Assembly (NCBI GenBank): GCA_028622995.1
Contig: JAJQJQ010000008.1
Coordinates: 6,882,001-6,946,000, forward strand
Length of the DNA stretch: 64,000 nt
Reading direction: 5' to 3'
DNA from: Panagrolaimus kolymaensis
Taxonomy: Eukaryota > Nematoda > Chromadorea > Rhabditida > Panagrolaimidae
The position numbers were made by a program, and so were the translations under genes. Position 1 is the stretch's first letter, and every line of letters begins with the position of its first letter. Below are positions 37,442-49,700 of the stretch, piece by piece. The notes under the pieces were generated by a model. That model searched no databases, was not told where the DNA came from, and saw only the letters and a list, made by a program, of their open reading frames with translations.

Positions 37442-38506
37442 ATGGTTGGTGTAACACGTTTGCTGCTATTTTTATGCTTGAGTTTACTATTTGCTGAATT
37501 TCATGGAGAAAGTTGCCTATCAACAAGTGGTGTTTCATTGGGAATTTTGACATTCTTTAGATTAAATGAAACTATGGTAAATGGATTTATTTTTGTTGAA
37601 TATATTAAACATAAATTTTTTTAGGAAAGAAATTCGAACGTGTATCCTCTCTGTTTTGCAATGATTTATCGGGATTTTCATCAAACATTTTATCGTGCTG
37701 GACCTTGCTCTGTCAAAGAATCATGCTGTGAAGAACAGAATTGGAACACCTCTATTCCTGATATTCGTGCTGGTAGAAATGTTACGATCGATCATACTTA
37801 TAAATGCAAATCACCATGGTGTCAATCAGCACAAATGCCGGCTCGATGTTTTTATTATAATTCAATAATTGATTCAATTGATCCGTTAGAACTTGTTGGA
37901 GCTTTGAACATGGCTAATTCGTCGAATAACATGTATCCTAATCAACAAGAAAAAATGTTTTTAACCATTGATGTAAGCCAAATCGTTGGATATGATCCTA
38001 ATTTTAATGTCATAAAAGATAAAGATGAAGTAAGTCGATGTCTTTTTTCACTGTCAAATTAACCTCTTCTTTTTTTAGGAAATCGCGATTGATACATCTT
38101 GTGTAAATAATGATGAATGTTTTACCCCGGGTTCTGTGTTTGATCTCGAAAAAATTGTCGCTGTTCTTCCTTTCTGCTCATGGACTCCTCAACGACAATA
38201 TGGTGCTGATTTTGCTCGTGAACTTATTTTTGCTCAACCATCGAATGAAGCTAATCGAACACGCTTTCAACTCACCTGTAGATATGATTATGAATCTCGT
38301 CCATCATTTTTGCGAAATTCAACTGGTCAGAAACGTGAAGCCATCGATTTCCCAATGCAACTTAAGATGAATTGCACCGCTCCAATCACTCATGAATATT
38401 CAAGTAGGACAATATATATGTATGCTTAGTAATTTTTCTCTTTGTATTGTTTATTTTTATAGTTAATAAAAAAGTTGTATTAAACAGATTACTCGACACA
38501 TCGTAA
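37442..38506 (+). CDS. secreted Cys-rich orphan protein
   Basis: Family not recognised. Exons 37442-37576, 37625-38029, 38079-38403, 38463-38506 give 302 aa in frame. Residues 1-25 form a clear signal peptide (MVGVTRLLLFLCLSLLFAEF, then HGESC). There is no later membrane segment, so secretion is expected. The mature part carries many Cys, among them the clusters GPCSVKESCCEE, KCKSPWCQ and SCVNNDEC. It also has N-glycosylation sequons such as NVT, NRT, NST and NCT, all consistent with an extracellular disulfide-bonded protein. An ATG at 37415 would add nine residues before the same signal sequence. The last exon is followed at once by GTAAGTT after TCG, so a further intron is possible and the C-terminus is tentative. 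MITE C ends about 290 bp upstream. Confidence 0.75.
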
Positions 38507-39038
38507 GTTAAATGCAATGCAATCAAGTAATAACACAAGTGCATTACACTTCTTTTTTTCGCTTTAATTTATGACCTAAAGAGAAGCAACATAATGCAAA
38601 GAAGTATCTTTTTTTCTCAAAGGAGCAACCCAACGTCATAAACCATCTGCTTTCAAATATTGTTGTTTCAAAGTTCCATTTGTAACATAAAAAAAAGGAT
38701 ATGGTAATGTAACAAGAAAACGATAAGGGATTCAAACATGAACAATAACATCTCAAACGAATTTTGACGTTTTACAATTTTTATCACCAATTGAATATCC
38801 ATAAACAAGAAAGAGCGTGTTTGTATGGAGGACGATAGCGTGAAACAAGAATTATGTTAAAAGTAATGATTGAAACCATCCAGGTAATTCAACCATGCTT
38901 TCACTAACAACATCATCAACTTTATTTGTCCTATTAAATGCCATGCAGCTCCAACCACCATCAACCCAAATATCAATAAACCCTTCAAGTAAAAGCGTAA
39001 AAAAAGACACAAAGATAATTTATTCATTTATTTTATAA
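38507..39038. other. convergent intergenic region
   Basis: AT-rich 3' flanks of the secreted orphan and the convergent small orphan. No feature is recognised. Confidence 0.5.
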
Positions 39039-39473
39039 TTATGACAATTTCACAGGTTTAACTTGAATACATTTAATTTGTTTACCATTTTTAAGAGAAT
39101 AAGGAGCGAATGAATATGAGCTAACAAGAACAAATTCTTCTTTTTCTTGGAAAGGTTCAGTTTGAGTTCCAATTTCAGCAGTCTTCAATTTTTCTTTTTC
39201 AGGTTTTTCTTCTTGAGTTGTATGAACATTTATCTTATCTTCAGTTAAATTTTGTTTAGTAACTTTTTCATTTGATGGAATTCGTATTTGTGTTCCTCCA
39301 GCAGCAAGTCTAACATTAACACCACGTTTTGAGCCACCAACAGTAATCGTTAAATGTTGAGAATTTTTGATTTCAAGTCGATCTGCAGCAGCTTCTATTT
39401 CTTTTTCAAGCTTTGAAAGTTCATTCCACGAAACATTGACACGTACTTCAGGATTTAATGAATTTTGAGACAT
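39039..39473 (-). CDS. small orphan protein, 144 aa, acidic-basic, intronless
   Basis: Family not recognised. A single exon runs on minus from M (39473) to the stop at 39039. The frame also extends upstream without a stop to 39551, but that part is T-rich and noncoding-like, so I start at MSQNSLN. The N-terminal half is predicted helical then strand-like (WNELSKLEKEIEAAADRLE, then LTITVGGSKRGVNVRLAAGG). The middle is a charged Glu/Lys linker and the C-terminus is hydrophobic and mixed. EIGTQTEP contains a TQT core like the motif bound by dynein light chain LC8; this is only a hint. It lies 243 bp downstream of membrin on the same strand, so the two could be co-transcribed as a nematode operon. 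Confidence 0.6.
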   Translation of the reverse strand: MSQNSLNPEVRVNVSWNELSKLEKEIEAAADRLEIKNSQHLTITVGGSKRGVNVRLAAGGTQIRIPSNEKVTKQNLTEDKINVHTTQEEKPEKEKLKTAEIGTQTEPFQEKEEFVLVSSYSFAPYSLKNGKQIKCIQVKPVKLS

Positions 39474-39716
39474 TGAAAAGCAAAGATGGAAAAGATAAAA
39501 TCGAAGAACGAAAGTTTGAACGATTTTCAGCTTACAAAAAAAAATGTTCAAAAATTTGAATAATCACAACAAAAATTTTCCAAAGCTTCAAAAGCCTCTT
39601 TTAGCAAAATCTGAAGCTTTAAAAACTTGTTAATCGTTAAAGAATCTCAATAGTTTATTTCAAAATAATTACAAACACAAGAAACAAAATAAATTATCAC
39701 ATTTCTCAAAGAATTT

Positions 39717-40514
39717 TTACCCCATCCAATATCGATAAAAACAATACATAAAAACAAGAACAAAAACGCAGCCAACAAGGAATATAATCCAATCTTCTTC
39801 TAATCGTTTTTCAATCATTCGAAGAGTTGTACCAGAAAGACCAAGCTAAAAAGTTAAATGATGAATTGTCTTGTCAAAATAGTGCAAAACATACAGTTTG
39901 TCCAACATCCATAATTTTTCTTCTAACACCTTTGAGATTCATATGCTGAGTTTTCAAATTATCCAATATTGCAGATCCTTGATTAATCATGTCGTCAATA
40001 GCTCGATGAGAGTTGTGCATATTATCGTTGATGAGAAGTTCGCCATCACCAATGTTCAACTGAGTTTCTGTTGGACGAATCCTGAAATTTTACAGTTATT
40101 TTAAGCATGATTCATTCAAGCTAAAAAAACTTGCCGTTGAGTTAAAAGTTCTTCTCGTTGAGCTGCAACTCTCCATTTATTTGTTAATTTCATTTGAATA
40201 TTATTCACAGCAGCGGAAATACCATTAATTTCATGCTTCACTTGATCTACTTTATATCTTGCAGCTTTCTTCTTATGTACAGGTTCTTTTGAAGTTAAGA
40301 AATCCAATCTTTCATAATTTGTTTGCAACACACTAAAATGAGAAATAGGTTAAAAAAGACTCAAAGAAAGAGAAAAAAAATATTACCCAAGTTGATCATG
40401 AGCAGCTCTAAAAAGTGGTTGCGCATCGTTTTCATTTCTTGCTCCTTCTAGTCTTCCAAGAGTGAATTGAAGATCATGGATTAGGTTATTTGTTTGTTGA
40501 TATAACGCTTCCAT
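39717..40514 (-). CDS. memb-1: membrin / GOSR2 Golgi Qb-SNARE
   Basis: Qb-SNARE of ER-to-Golgi and intra-Golgi fusion. Exons on minus: 40387-40514, 40135-40332, 39895-40081, 39717-39845, giving 213 aa in frame (human GOSR2 has 212). The N-terminus MEALYQQTNNLIHDLQ matches GOSR2. Further markers are ARYKVDQVKHEI, the SNARE motif region NSHRAIDDMINQGSAILDNL with its central Gln layer region, GLSGTTLRMIEKRLEEDW, and a C-terminal anchor WIIFLVGCVFVLVFMYCFYR ending four residues later. The second intron has a GC donor (CG|GCAAGT); the frame and the conserved text close only with it. A TTTTTTAG acceptor 30 bases before the ATG suggests trans-splicing. It is head-to-head with CacyBP, 225 bp apart. 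Confidence 0.95.
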
Positions 40515-40739
40515 TTTAAAGTTGAATCATAAAATTAAAAGGTTCTAAAAAATGGTGAAAGAAGATTTGTAAGAATACGTCAGTCAAATCCTTGTAAAAA
40601 AGTGACACTTCAACAGTAAAAATCTTAGCACGAATAAAAAAAGAGGGGAACTTGGAAATTTTTTAGAGAAACTTCAAAGTTTGATTTTCAACAATTTAAA
40701 TATCAAAGTAAAATTGTTTTGTTTTTTCAAAGCAGAAAT
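40515..40739. promoter_or_regulatory. bidirectional promoter between membrin and CacyBP
   Basis: Only 225 bp separate the divergent ATGs, so both promoters must lie here unless leaders are spliced from further away. A minus-strand acceptor (CCATTTTTTAG) ends near 40545. No canonical TATA box is evident. Confidence 0.55.
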
Positions 40740-41715
40740 ATGACTTCCGAAGTAAGTTTTCCATTCCTTTATTTTCATAACTCATTCTTATGTATTTCAT
40801 TTTTAGATTGAGAAAACTATTGCTGAAATCGAGCAACTTGAAACTCAAGCTACCTTCAATGTTGTAAAACAAGCTTTAAAAGAACTCAAGCTTAAACAAC
40901 AAACATTACTTGAACAAGTTTGATTTTAATTTTTTATAACCATATTTTTAATATATCGTCTTTAGGCCAAATTTCAACAAGCTGCTTCAACTCCTGCTGC
41001 AAAGCCATCTAATTCAATCATCAGTCGTCCACTTACAAAGCTTACGACATATGCCTACGATGAATCTGATAAATTTGTTAAACTTTACTATACTCTTAAT
41101 GGTGTTCAAAGTATTCCTGCTGAAAGTGTAAAGTATAATTTTACTGAAGAGTTAGTGTTTGAATCGCTTTTTTATTATTATAACGAGTGTTTCTTTTATA
41201 GCTCATTTGATATCACTGTTCATGATCTTAATGGCAGAGATTATTCTATTATTGCTAAAGGTTTTGCTCATCCAATTGATCCTAAAAATTCTGTTATCAA
41301 ACAAAAGTCGGATATGCTTCTGGTTATGTTAAAGAAAGCTAGCACTGGAACATGGAGTGAATTGCTCAAGCTTGAAAAGCAAAAGAAGGAAGAACAAAAG
41401 CTCAAGTAAGCAATCTTTTTTATTTGCTTTACCACCAACCTGAAATTATAAGCTTCATTGTTTTTTTGTTATTTGTTTTTGTTTGGAAAAACAAACATGG
41501 AAACGTTAAGGTCATTTACTAACCTTTCATTTTTTAGGGAAGCAGATCCTGGTCTTGGTTCTGGTGATCCACAAGACGCAATGATGAAACTAATGAAACA
41601 ACTTTATGATCAAGGTGATGATGATATGAAGCGAAAACTACGTCAATCATGGCATGAATCTCGTGCTGGTAAAGCTCCTGGTGGAATGCCTCCGATGCCT
41701 GACCTTGATTTTTAA
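40740..41715 (+). CDS. cacybp: calcyclin-binding protein / Siah-interacting protein (CacyBP/SIP)
   Basis: CS-SGS domain scaffold linking Siah-type E3 ligase activity, S100 proteins and ERK in animals. Exons 40740-40751, 40807-40917, 40966-41150, 41202-41405, 41538-41715 give 229 aa in frame (human 228). Residues 1-45 form the N-terminal helical dimer hairpin (EKTIAEIEQLETQA onward). The CS domain covers about 65-150, with ESDKFVKLYYTLNGV, VKYNFTEDSFDITVHDLNG and a conserved YSIIAKGFAHPI. The SGS part contains WSELLKLEKQ and the diagnostic LMKQLYDQGDDDMKRKLRQSW. The first exon is only four codons. AATAAA is at 41781. Confidence 0.96.
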
Positions 41716-44700
41716 TTTGCTTAACTTCGTATTAGTTTATACACTTTTTGAGTTTATTATTCTTGTATTATTTTCTCGTTAATAAATAATGTTTTAAAGT
41801 ATTATGTTTGTGTATTTTATGAATAAAAGGAAGCATCCCGCTGAGTTCTCATTCATCACATTGCTCATCACCCGGTCAACCAACCCTGCGATGGCCAACT
41901 GTCAGTTTTTTTAAATAAGAAAGGAGTAATAATGAAATGACAGAAAATCCGCTTTGTTATGGAATTTCTATTGTTTGATGGATTTCATGCATGATTTAAA
42001 ATAGTTGCATCTTGGTTTTTTTGCTGGAAGAAAATTTTCATGGTCGAAAAATGGATCCATTTTATTATGCAAATTGACGGTTAAAATTCAAAGCGAAGCG
42101 CTGATACCATTTCGTTTACGATCGACTCGAAAAAATTAGTGGATGCAAAATAAAATTGAAATTGGAAGCAAAGAAATAAACGACCTTTTTTTGAAGGAAC
42201 AAAAACAAAGTGGCGGCGGTGAAAAAACATTTGATTGTAAAAAAAACTTTAATCACTTTTCTTTGTTTTTGATTCTCTTTTGAATTTGAAAGAAATGGAT
42301 GAACCGAAAATGTCGATAGAAGTTTATTTCAAATTTTGTTGTATCTCGTTTAGATGGTGGAAGGTCTTGCGGAAAGGAAAAAACTAACTAAAATTTATTA
42401 TGAAAAATTATTCGAGTATTAGTGTGTGTAGCTTTTCCTTTATTTGCTCAAATAAAAACAACGCCGCCATATTTTTTTCATATTGAAGATCTAAAATATC
42501 AAATAAACTTCAGTGGACTTCCTGCAATGACTCATATTTGTTTGAAAATGTTTCCGGATCAGATTATTATTTAACTAAAAGGTTTACCGACGACACTTTT
42601 CGGCTTTCCCAAAGCTTGAGACCGGATACATACCTTACTTTCACTCGTTTCTTTGATTTTGGATTAAGCAAAATTTTCAAATTTCGGAAACAAAAAAATA
42701 CTGTTGACTCAAACCCAAACTCTAAAGTATCGAAACACTTAAATTATATTTTCGATTATTAACTTTTTTCTTCACAGAATTTGGAATGAAGTAAAACTGA
42801 AGAATGGAAAAGGTGAGAAAGTACTTAATTCAAGAGCATTTTTCTCTCCATCATCATTCTTAAATGAATTGGTCACCACTCACTTACTTACATATTCAAG
42901 AAAGAAGCGGGAGATTCTGCCCAAGGCAGACAGCAGCAAGAGAGAGATGGTGGCCGATCGAATTTGAATGTTTACCAAATGGCTTAACCCCATTTGTCGA
43001 GCATTGCGCAGTTGTGCCAAAATGAACAGGTTGCGGCTTGGCTTGGCCGACTCGATTCCCATCGTTGTTGTTCTCATCGTCATTGCTTCTTTTTCACAGT
43101 GCCAACGATGGCGGCAGCAGCAGCAGTGGCGGCGATTGCAATGCCGTTCTTCTTCTCAACAATGTTCATCGTTCTTTAGTCAAAAAAAAATCGAGTCATT
43201 GCTTTCTCTTCTTTTTTTTTTGCCATTGCCGATTATATTTTTTATTCATTGCATTTTCTAATGTTGTTTAGTGAATGATTTGACCTTCTCTGAGGCTTTT
43301 GCCTTAAAGAAATTTATTTAGCTTTGTTACAATTTTTTTTATTGCGGTGTTTATTTTTTCTTGAAGAATTCAATTGTTTTAAAATTTCCTTAAAGGATTG
43401 TTTCCCATTTTTTTATTGTTTCATTAAAGTTATGTTTCTCTCATGTCAATCACGGTTTGAGTTTTCAAGAATTGCTTTAGAGGTGGCGGTCTTGAGATAA
43501 GTTGATAGATCCCAGGAAATAGTAAATTATTGATTCAATGTTGAATGGGAGTTTTTGTTTCTATGAGGCAAATCTTCACATGGTTCAATATGGACTTGAA
43601 AAAAATGAGTCTATTTTTTATTGAGTCAAGAAAGTGTGTTCGGCTGTGCTTTTTTACAATGGCAGATATTTTGCTGATTTGGAAAACTCGAATTATGTAC
43701 AGTTTTTGTTTTATGAATTATAATATCTTGTTAATGACTAACTGCTATAGTAACAATAATTTCTAGATAATGCCTCTTACTTTTTTCTTAATCTTTCTTT
43801 CAAAATATTTCTAAAAATTTATTGATTACTGTAACCCCGTTTGCATAAAGCAATAACCTCCCTTAAAAATATGTTCATGTTCAAATAAGGCAAGAACATG
43901 ACCGCAATTAGCGCAGTTTTATGTAAATAAAAATAAGTCTGCCAACTTACAAACATCGATGGGTAGGTGCTAGTGATCGTTTTTCCATTTTGTTTTATCG
44001 AAGAACATGCGTATTTTTTTCATACAATTACTTTTCTTCATATTTTTTTTTGTTTCTTCAAACAACACACATAAAATAGTGACCATTATTGTGTTGGGTG
44101 AGTTATAAGAAATGAGAGAGGATGGAAGAAGAGACTGGATCATTCACTCCACTCTTCGTCCATCAATCGGCTCATCTTCTTTCTCATTTTTCTGCCTCTT
44201 CCATGAAAACGAAACGAAGGAGGAATGGATGGCGCCATGCCGCTTCATGTTGTTATATATGTCGTTTTCCATCTGGCAGATGTTTCAATTCGACTTATTT
44301 TTTAAATTTTTTTATTTTTCGACGATGACTGTCTTTTTTGCTTTCACCTTTTTATGGAAATGAAGAAGAAAATAAAACGATTAACAAACATTAGACTATT
44401 TGGCTTCTTTTTGAAATACATACTTGTTGCAAGTTTGTATTCTTTTTTAAAGAAATTTTTGAATTTAATTGTTTACATCTTTTTTTTTCGGAACTTTCTA
44501 TCCTAAATTAGATAAAAATGGTTTTTGAAACTTTAAAAAGGAGCCATTTTATGGTACATTGTGTAAATGCAGCCGGTTTTTTTTCCAAGATTTTCTTGTT
44601 GTAGTAATTTATGATTTTCCATAGTTCAATTTTTTTTTATTTCTGCCATTTTTATTTATGTCTCTTATATTTCCTTCCACAAGGTAAAACATAAGTCCAT

Positions 44701-46750
44701 TATGTTAATGAGTTTTTTATATTTTCAAATTTTTTCTCTTCCACAAATTCCTTGTCATGTCAAACAGGTTTAAATGAACCACCATCTTTATAGCTTCCTT
44801 CATTTCACTATTTTTTGCCTTGAAAAAAAAGAGGAAGACAAATGTTTTAATTGACCAACCCATGAACTAACCTTCAGCCATTTTAAACCACTTAGAATTG
44901 ACATGTGTTTAAGAAAGGTCTTTCGTGCCACTATCAAAAGTGATTGGCCTCTAACCTTCTCCGATCACTTATTTATTGATATCATTTTATGTAATCTCCG
45001 ATTTTTTGTGTAAAGCGCGCGCCTTTTTTTAAAGTTAAACTTTTTTATTCGCTTTTTTTTTGATTCAACAATTTTTCGATGCCATTTTTTGATTCAAAAA
45101 AAATCGGCAGTTTTTTCTTTCGTTATTCAGCTTGCTAAATCCTTTGCTTTTATTTTGGACATAATCCATCAGTGACTTTCATTACTCGCTCGCTTCCTTG
45201 AATGTGTCATTGCGCTTTTGTGTTGGCTTCTGCCGAATAGAAATAGCAGCAACAAATTCCATTGTTTTATTTTTTTGATCGAAGAAGAAATTTTATGTTG
45301 TCTTTTATTTGAAAATCAGGACCTTAGAAAGTCAGCCACATTTGCGCAAAGTAAAAAATAAAAAAAATGAAAAAAGAAGCAATCCATTATTTATGTTTGG
45401 CACTTGTATCTTACCATTCATCAAATGTTTCTCCTCTCTTTCTCTCTTATTTTTGATTCAAAAACCTTTCATTTTCAATTGAACGGCACGTGTGCCGTTC
45501 TTGACCCTTTTGCTTTTTCCTTAGAGTTTGTTTTTTTTGGGTTTGGGTGTTGTTGGACGTTTGCCGACAAAAAACAGGCAATTGCGCAACAGTCTTGAAT
45601 ATATTTTTTGGATTACACGCCCTTGTCATCGTCTATCTTGCCTTCCTTTGAATTTTTTATGCTCCCGATTTTGCCACTGCTTTTTTTTCGCATAAAAACA
45701 TAAACTTTTCATCATCGGGAAAATATACTTCTTGTTTCGGCTTCTATGAGTTATTCCTCTTTGATTTTGGCCTTGAATTTAGCTTTTTATTTATTTACAT
45801 TCTTGTTCAAAATCGGCACACTCAATTCTGTATAAATAAGTTTTTATAAACATCTTTTACTATAAATCGTTTTTAGCTTGAAGTCTTCACCTTTTGTCTT
45901 TTTAATTTTTTCACTCTCATTGTTCGTTTGTTAGATAAAAAGTCTAAAAGAAAAACTTAGGAATGTTCTTTCTTCAATGTCATCAAAGGTTTAGCCTCGT
46001 TTTTTGATATCCTCTTTGAAAAAAAGGGTTTTCTTTTGGGCTAATCTTTTTTACTTGTATCAGTTGAAAGATTTATAAAAGAAGGATAAATATACCACAA
46101 ATTATGGTGTAAAAATTTAGTGCCTTTCTTTTAAATGTTTATCAAATATATGTATGTATTTTAAATAAAATTAAAATAATTCATTATCAGCCAAAAAAAA
46201 ATGGCGCGTACTATTTACAGTACATAAAGCCATACCTTCTAATATCCCAAAACCTTATTTTTTTATTCATCCTTTAAAAAAAATTGTTCCTTTTGTTTAT
46301 AATAAAACTTTATGTGTTGGATTTGAAAGTTGATCCTTGCTCGCGTAACTTTTTCCCCATGAGGTCATTCTTCTCAAACTATTATCCTTGAAGAAGAAAA
46401 ATAACACTGACTTTTTGCATCTTTTTTTATTCCCTCTCAAAAATAGGATTAACACAAATCGAAAACGATTTACAACAGGTTGATTTGTGGATGCTTTAGA
46501 AAGTATATATAGGGACATTCTTTTTTTTAACGACATCGTTTATTGAACGTTCGTTTATTCATCATTTATTTTTTCACATAAAAAACACTTGAACCATAAC
46601 TTTAGGGGATTATCGAACAACGCCTTATAATGATTTTTTTGTGGCATTTTTACAAACTGCGAAATCGTGCGTTCTTTTTCTTCTTCTGAGAAGTGGCGTG
46701 TGTGCGTTCTCTTATTGAAAGATGTTATAACCTCAAGCTATTTTTAGGCA
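41716..46750. other. gene-free T-rich block upstream of the C2-RGS gene
   Basis: About 5 kb. The poly(A) signal of CacyBP (AATAAA, 41781-41786) lies at its start. The remainder is T-rich on plus, like the introns of the following gene, and ends in an acceptor (CTATTTTTAG) three bases before the RGS start codon. ORFs at 42968-43271 and 44112-44363 are compositionally odd but not convincing. I see no RNA gene. Confidence 0.45.
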
Positions 46751-49700
46751 ATGGATCGACAATCTTTCGGCAGAAGTCAGTCATATTCAACGATGTCGAA
46801 GCGTCCTATCAGTTTGAATCTTGATTGCTATAATAATTTCAAAGGAAATATGAATGTGTCTCCTGTGAATTCAAATAATTTTTCTCGAAAGCATGGAATT
46901 ACTGGAAGAATTGATTTGGATCATTTTAATTCATCTGATGGCGAATTTGATGATCTTACAACAACATCTGGAAGTGAATTACTTGCTCATGAAGCTTTTA
47001 TGGAAGCTCAAAGAAGTTCTCGAAGAAAGCAAAATATTCATAATTATCATGATACAAGTGACAGCGAAGATGAATATGTATCAGCACCTCGTCGACGCCA
47101 ACGTCGTCCTTTAGAAATGATTCAAGAAATTTCTCCTGTTCTTGCTGAAACGAGTGATAATGACGATCATGATTTACCTCCTCGAATGCCATTGAAACTA
47201 TCAAAAGAATGGAATCCTTTACAAACTTCTACCATGATGTCAATTCATCGTCAACCAAATCTTATTCATCATCATTATCCACGTCCGAAGACCAATCCTC
47301 GTCATAGTGCATTTGGAACTCCATCATCATATCGTTCAATTGATCTGGATGGGGATGAAAGAATTCCATCGCTATTTGATAATCAACGACAACCTGTAAA
47401 CTTTGGACTTTATCCTATGCTTGCTGAAAGATGTGGTATTACTGGAATTTTATATTTAGAAATGTCAATTCTACGAAATACTTTATCAGTTAAAATTCGT
47501 AATGCTGTATTTTTCACCAATTTATGGAGGAACAGGAATCATCAAGTCAACTCTTATGTGAAGGTCACTACGAAGCGCGATCCAAAGAAACCAAAAAAGA
47601 AGCATCACGATCACGAGGATTATCGATTTGAAGCATTTAAGACAAAAACAGTAAGAAAGAATAACTCTCCTCAATATTTTCAAACTTTCAAATTGTAAGT
47701 TTCTTTTACATACTTTAGTAATGATATTGTTATGATTCTATGCTTTAATTTGATTTAAAACGTTCACTTTTTAGTAAAATTTCAAAAAGTCGTAATCTCG
47801 AAGTTAATGACTATCTTTCAATCGCTATTTATTCTATTAATGATTCATCGACAAATCCAGTTTCTGATTGTATTGGTTGTATGGCATTTCCGTTAAGAAG
47901 ACTTTTTGAAAAAGCTGGACTTTATGTAAATTTTTCTTTTTAACAAACATGGGGACATTTTTTCTTTGTCTTTTTCTTTTCAATGCTTTTTATGGAATAT
48001 CTTGTCGAAAATACTTCCATAAAGATGGCTAAATATGATCTATTTCGGCGCGTAAAAACACTAACAAATAGTTGTGACACAACAACGCAATCGTTTTTTG
48101 AGCTGCTGTTTTTGGGGAAAGGGAAAGCGCCAATATTATTTTTCAAAGACTAACATGGCGGCTGCTATGGGAATATCCCCCAAACAAAAAATGAAATATA
48201 AAAATGTAATCAATGAATTTACAAATTTGTTTTTATTTCAGCCTGATTATGGTAAACGACACAAACGAACATTTCAAGATGGAATTGATGAAGCTACTTC
48301 AGTAAGTTTTTATCTTTTTTTTTATCATTGAAAGAAATTCACAAAAACGTTATTTTTAGGTGATTAACGGTGGATATTTTTTGCTCCCATTGGAAGAAGG
48401 ATCTCGTAAACACTTTGGTGAATCAAAGGTTTGAAAACTCTTCGCTTTTTGGTATTGTAAAAAGCTGCTAAACTGTGATGCTTTTAGATTCGTCATAAAA
48501 AATTTTACGATGATATTGGAGCTCCATCAATGAGTACTTCGTCTTCAGCAATGTCAAATTCACCGATAAAAGTAAGTTCTTTTCTTCAATTAATTTTATT
48601 TTTCTTCCTTCTAAATTGTGTGTTTTCGCCTCCTTATCTTTTCGATCATTTCGACCCATTCTTGAGCTAAAAAAGTCGGAAGTTGTTGACGCAAATACAA
48701 TGTATTTTTAAGAATTTAGGACCTCATGTGTTTTGTTACATAGCTTTTATCTTCCAATAATGGTTTTTGTATAGACGTTTTCTCCATTTTTGTGATATTT
48801 TTTTGTACGAAAACAATATGCAAAAACAAGCTCTCTTTTTTGGCGGGGGAAGTACTAAGCAGCAATGTCAAAGATAAGAAATCTAGCGGGCAAAATTAAA
48901 GAAAGGGTTTGCTTTTGAAATTTGATTGCGCAATAAAACATATTCCCTAAGGAAAAATGTAACAAGTTTCAAACATTGCCTCAAATACTTTCCAAATCTG
49001 TTTTTTAGTTCAACTAATTACATGAGAAATTGACTTGCGAATATTAGTTTCTTTAGAAGTGTTGTTCCTTGACAATTTTAAGGTCTTTAATTGTTATTTT
49101 TGTTGTTGCGCGTTTTCCTTTTTTTAAACCCTTTGAGTTGAATTTCTTTTCTTTTTTTTGCACAAAAACTGGAACAATGACAAAAAAATAATTGCAAAAA
49201 AATGAGACATATTCCTTTAGAATTTTAACTCATTTTCATTGTTTTTGTCCTCTGTTTTTTGAAGGCCAAAATGGTTCACGATTCGATTCTTCATTGCGGG
49301 AAATTGAATTGCGTAGGATTTAATTGAATCCATTTTTTTGGATGTCTGTGAATTTTTATATGTTCATCTTTTATTCGTATATTTAAAAGTGTAGTTTTAA
49401 TTTGATCTTTGGGGTTTATCGTTTCCTGCAAAAATAAACAACTTTTGAAAAAAAACAAAAGGCTTTACCTTCGGATGCTTCGAAATAATTTTGGTCTGTG
49501 ACTTTTTAAAGCTTTTATTTTTAGAAACAACAAAAAATTATCACTACCTTTGACGTATTTTTTTTCTCACCTTCCTTTTCTTAGTTAATCTTATAATCGT
49601 AAGATTATTTTTGAACTTCTTTGGGCTACTACTTCATGTACTTTCTTTGCAAATAGGAGAAGAAGAAAAACTATTATAAACTTTAATAATTTTATTTTTG

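Noticed and set aside
42880..43271. Overlapping ORFs around a GGCGGCAGCAGCAG-like stretch
   Set aside because: Three frames are open by composition alone. I find no conserved motif or gene structure, and no RNA-gene fold I can support.
46297..46536. Minus-strand 79-codon ORF upstream of the RGS gene
   Set aside because: Lys/Phe-rich chance frame in T-rich flank; no start context or homology.
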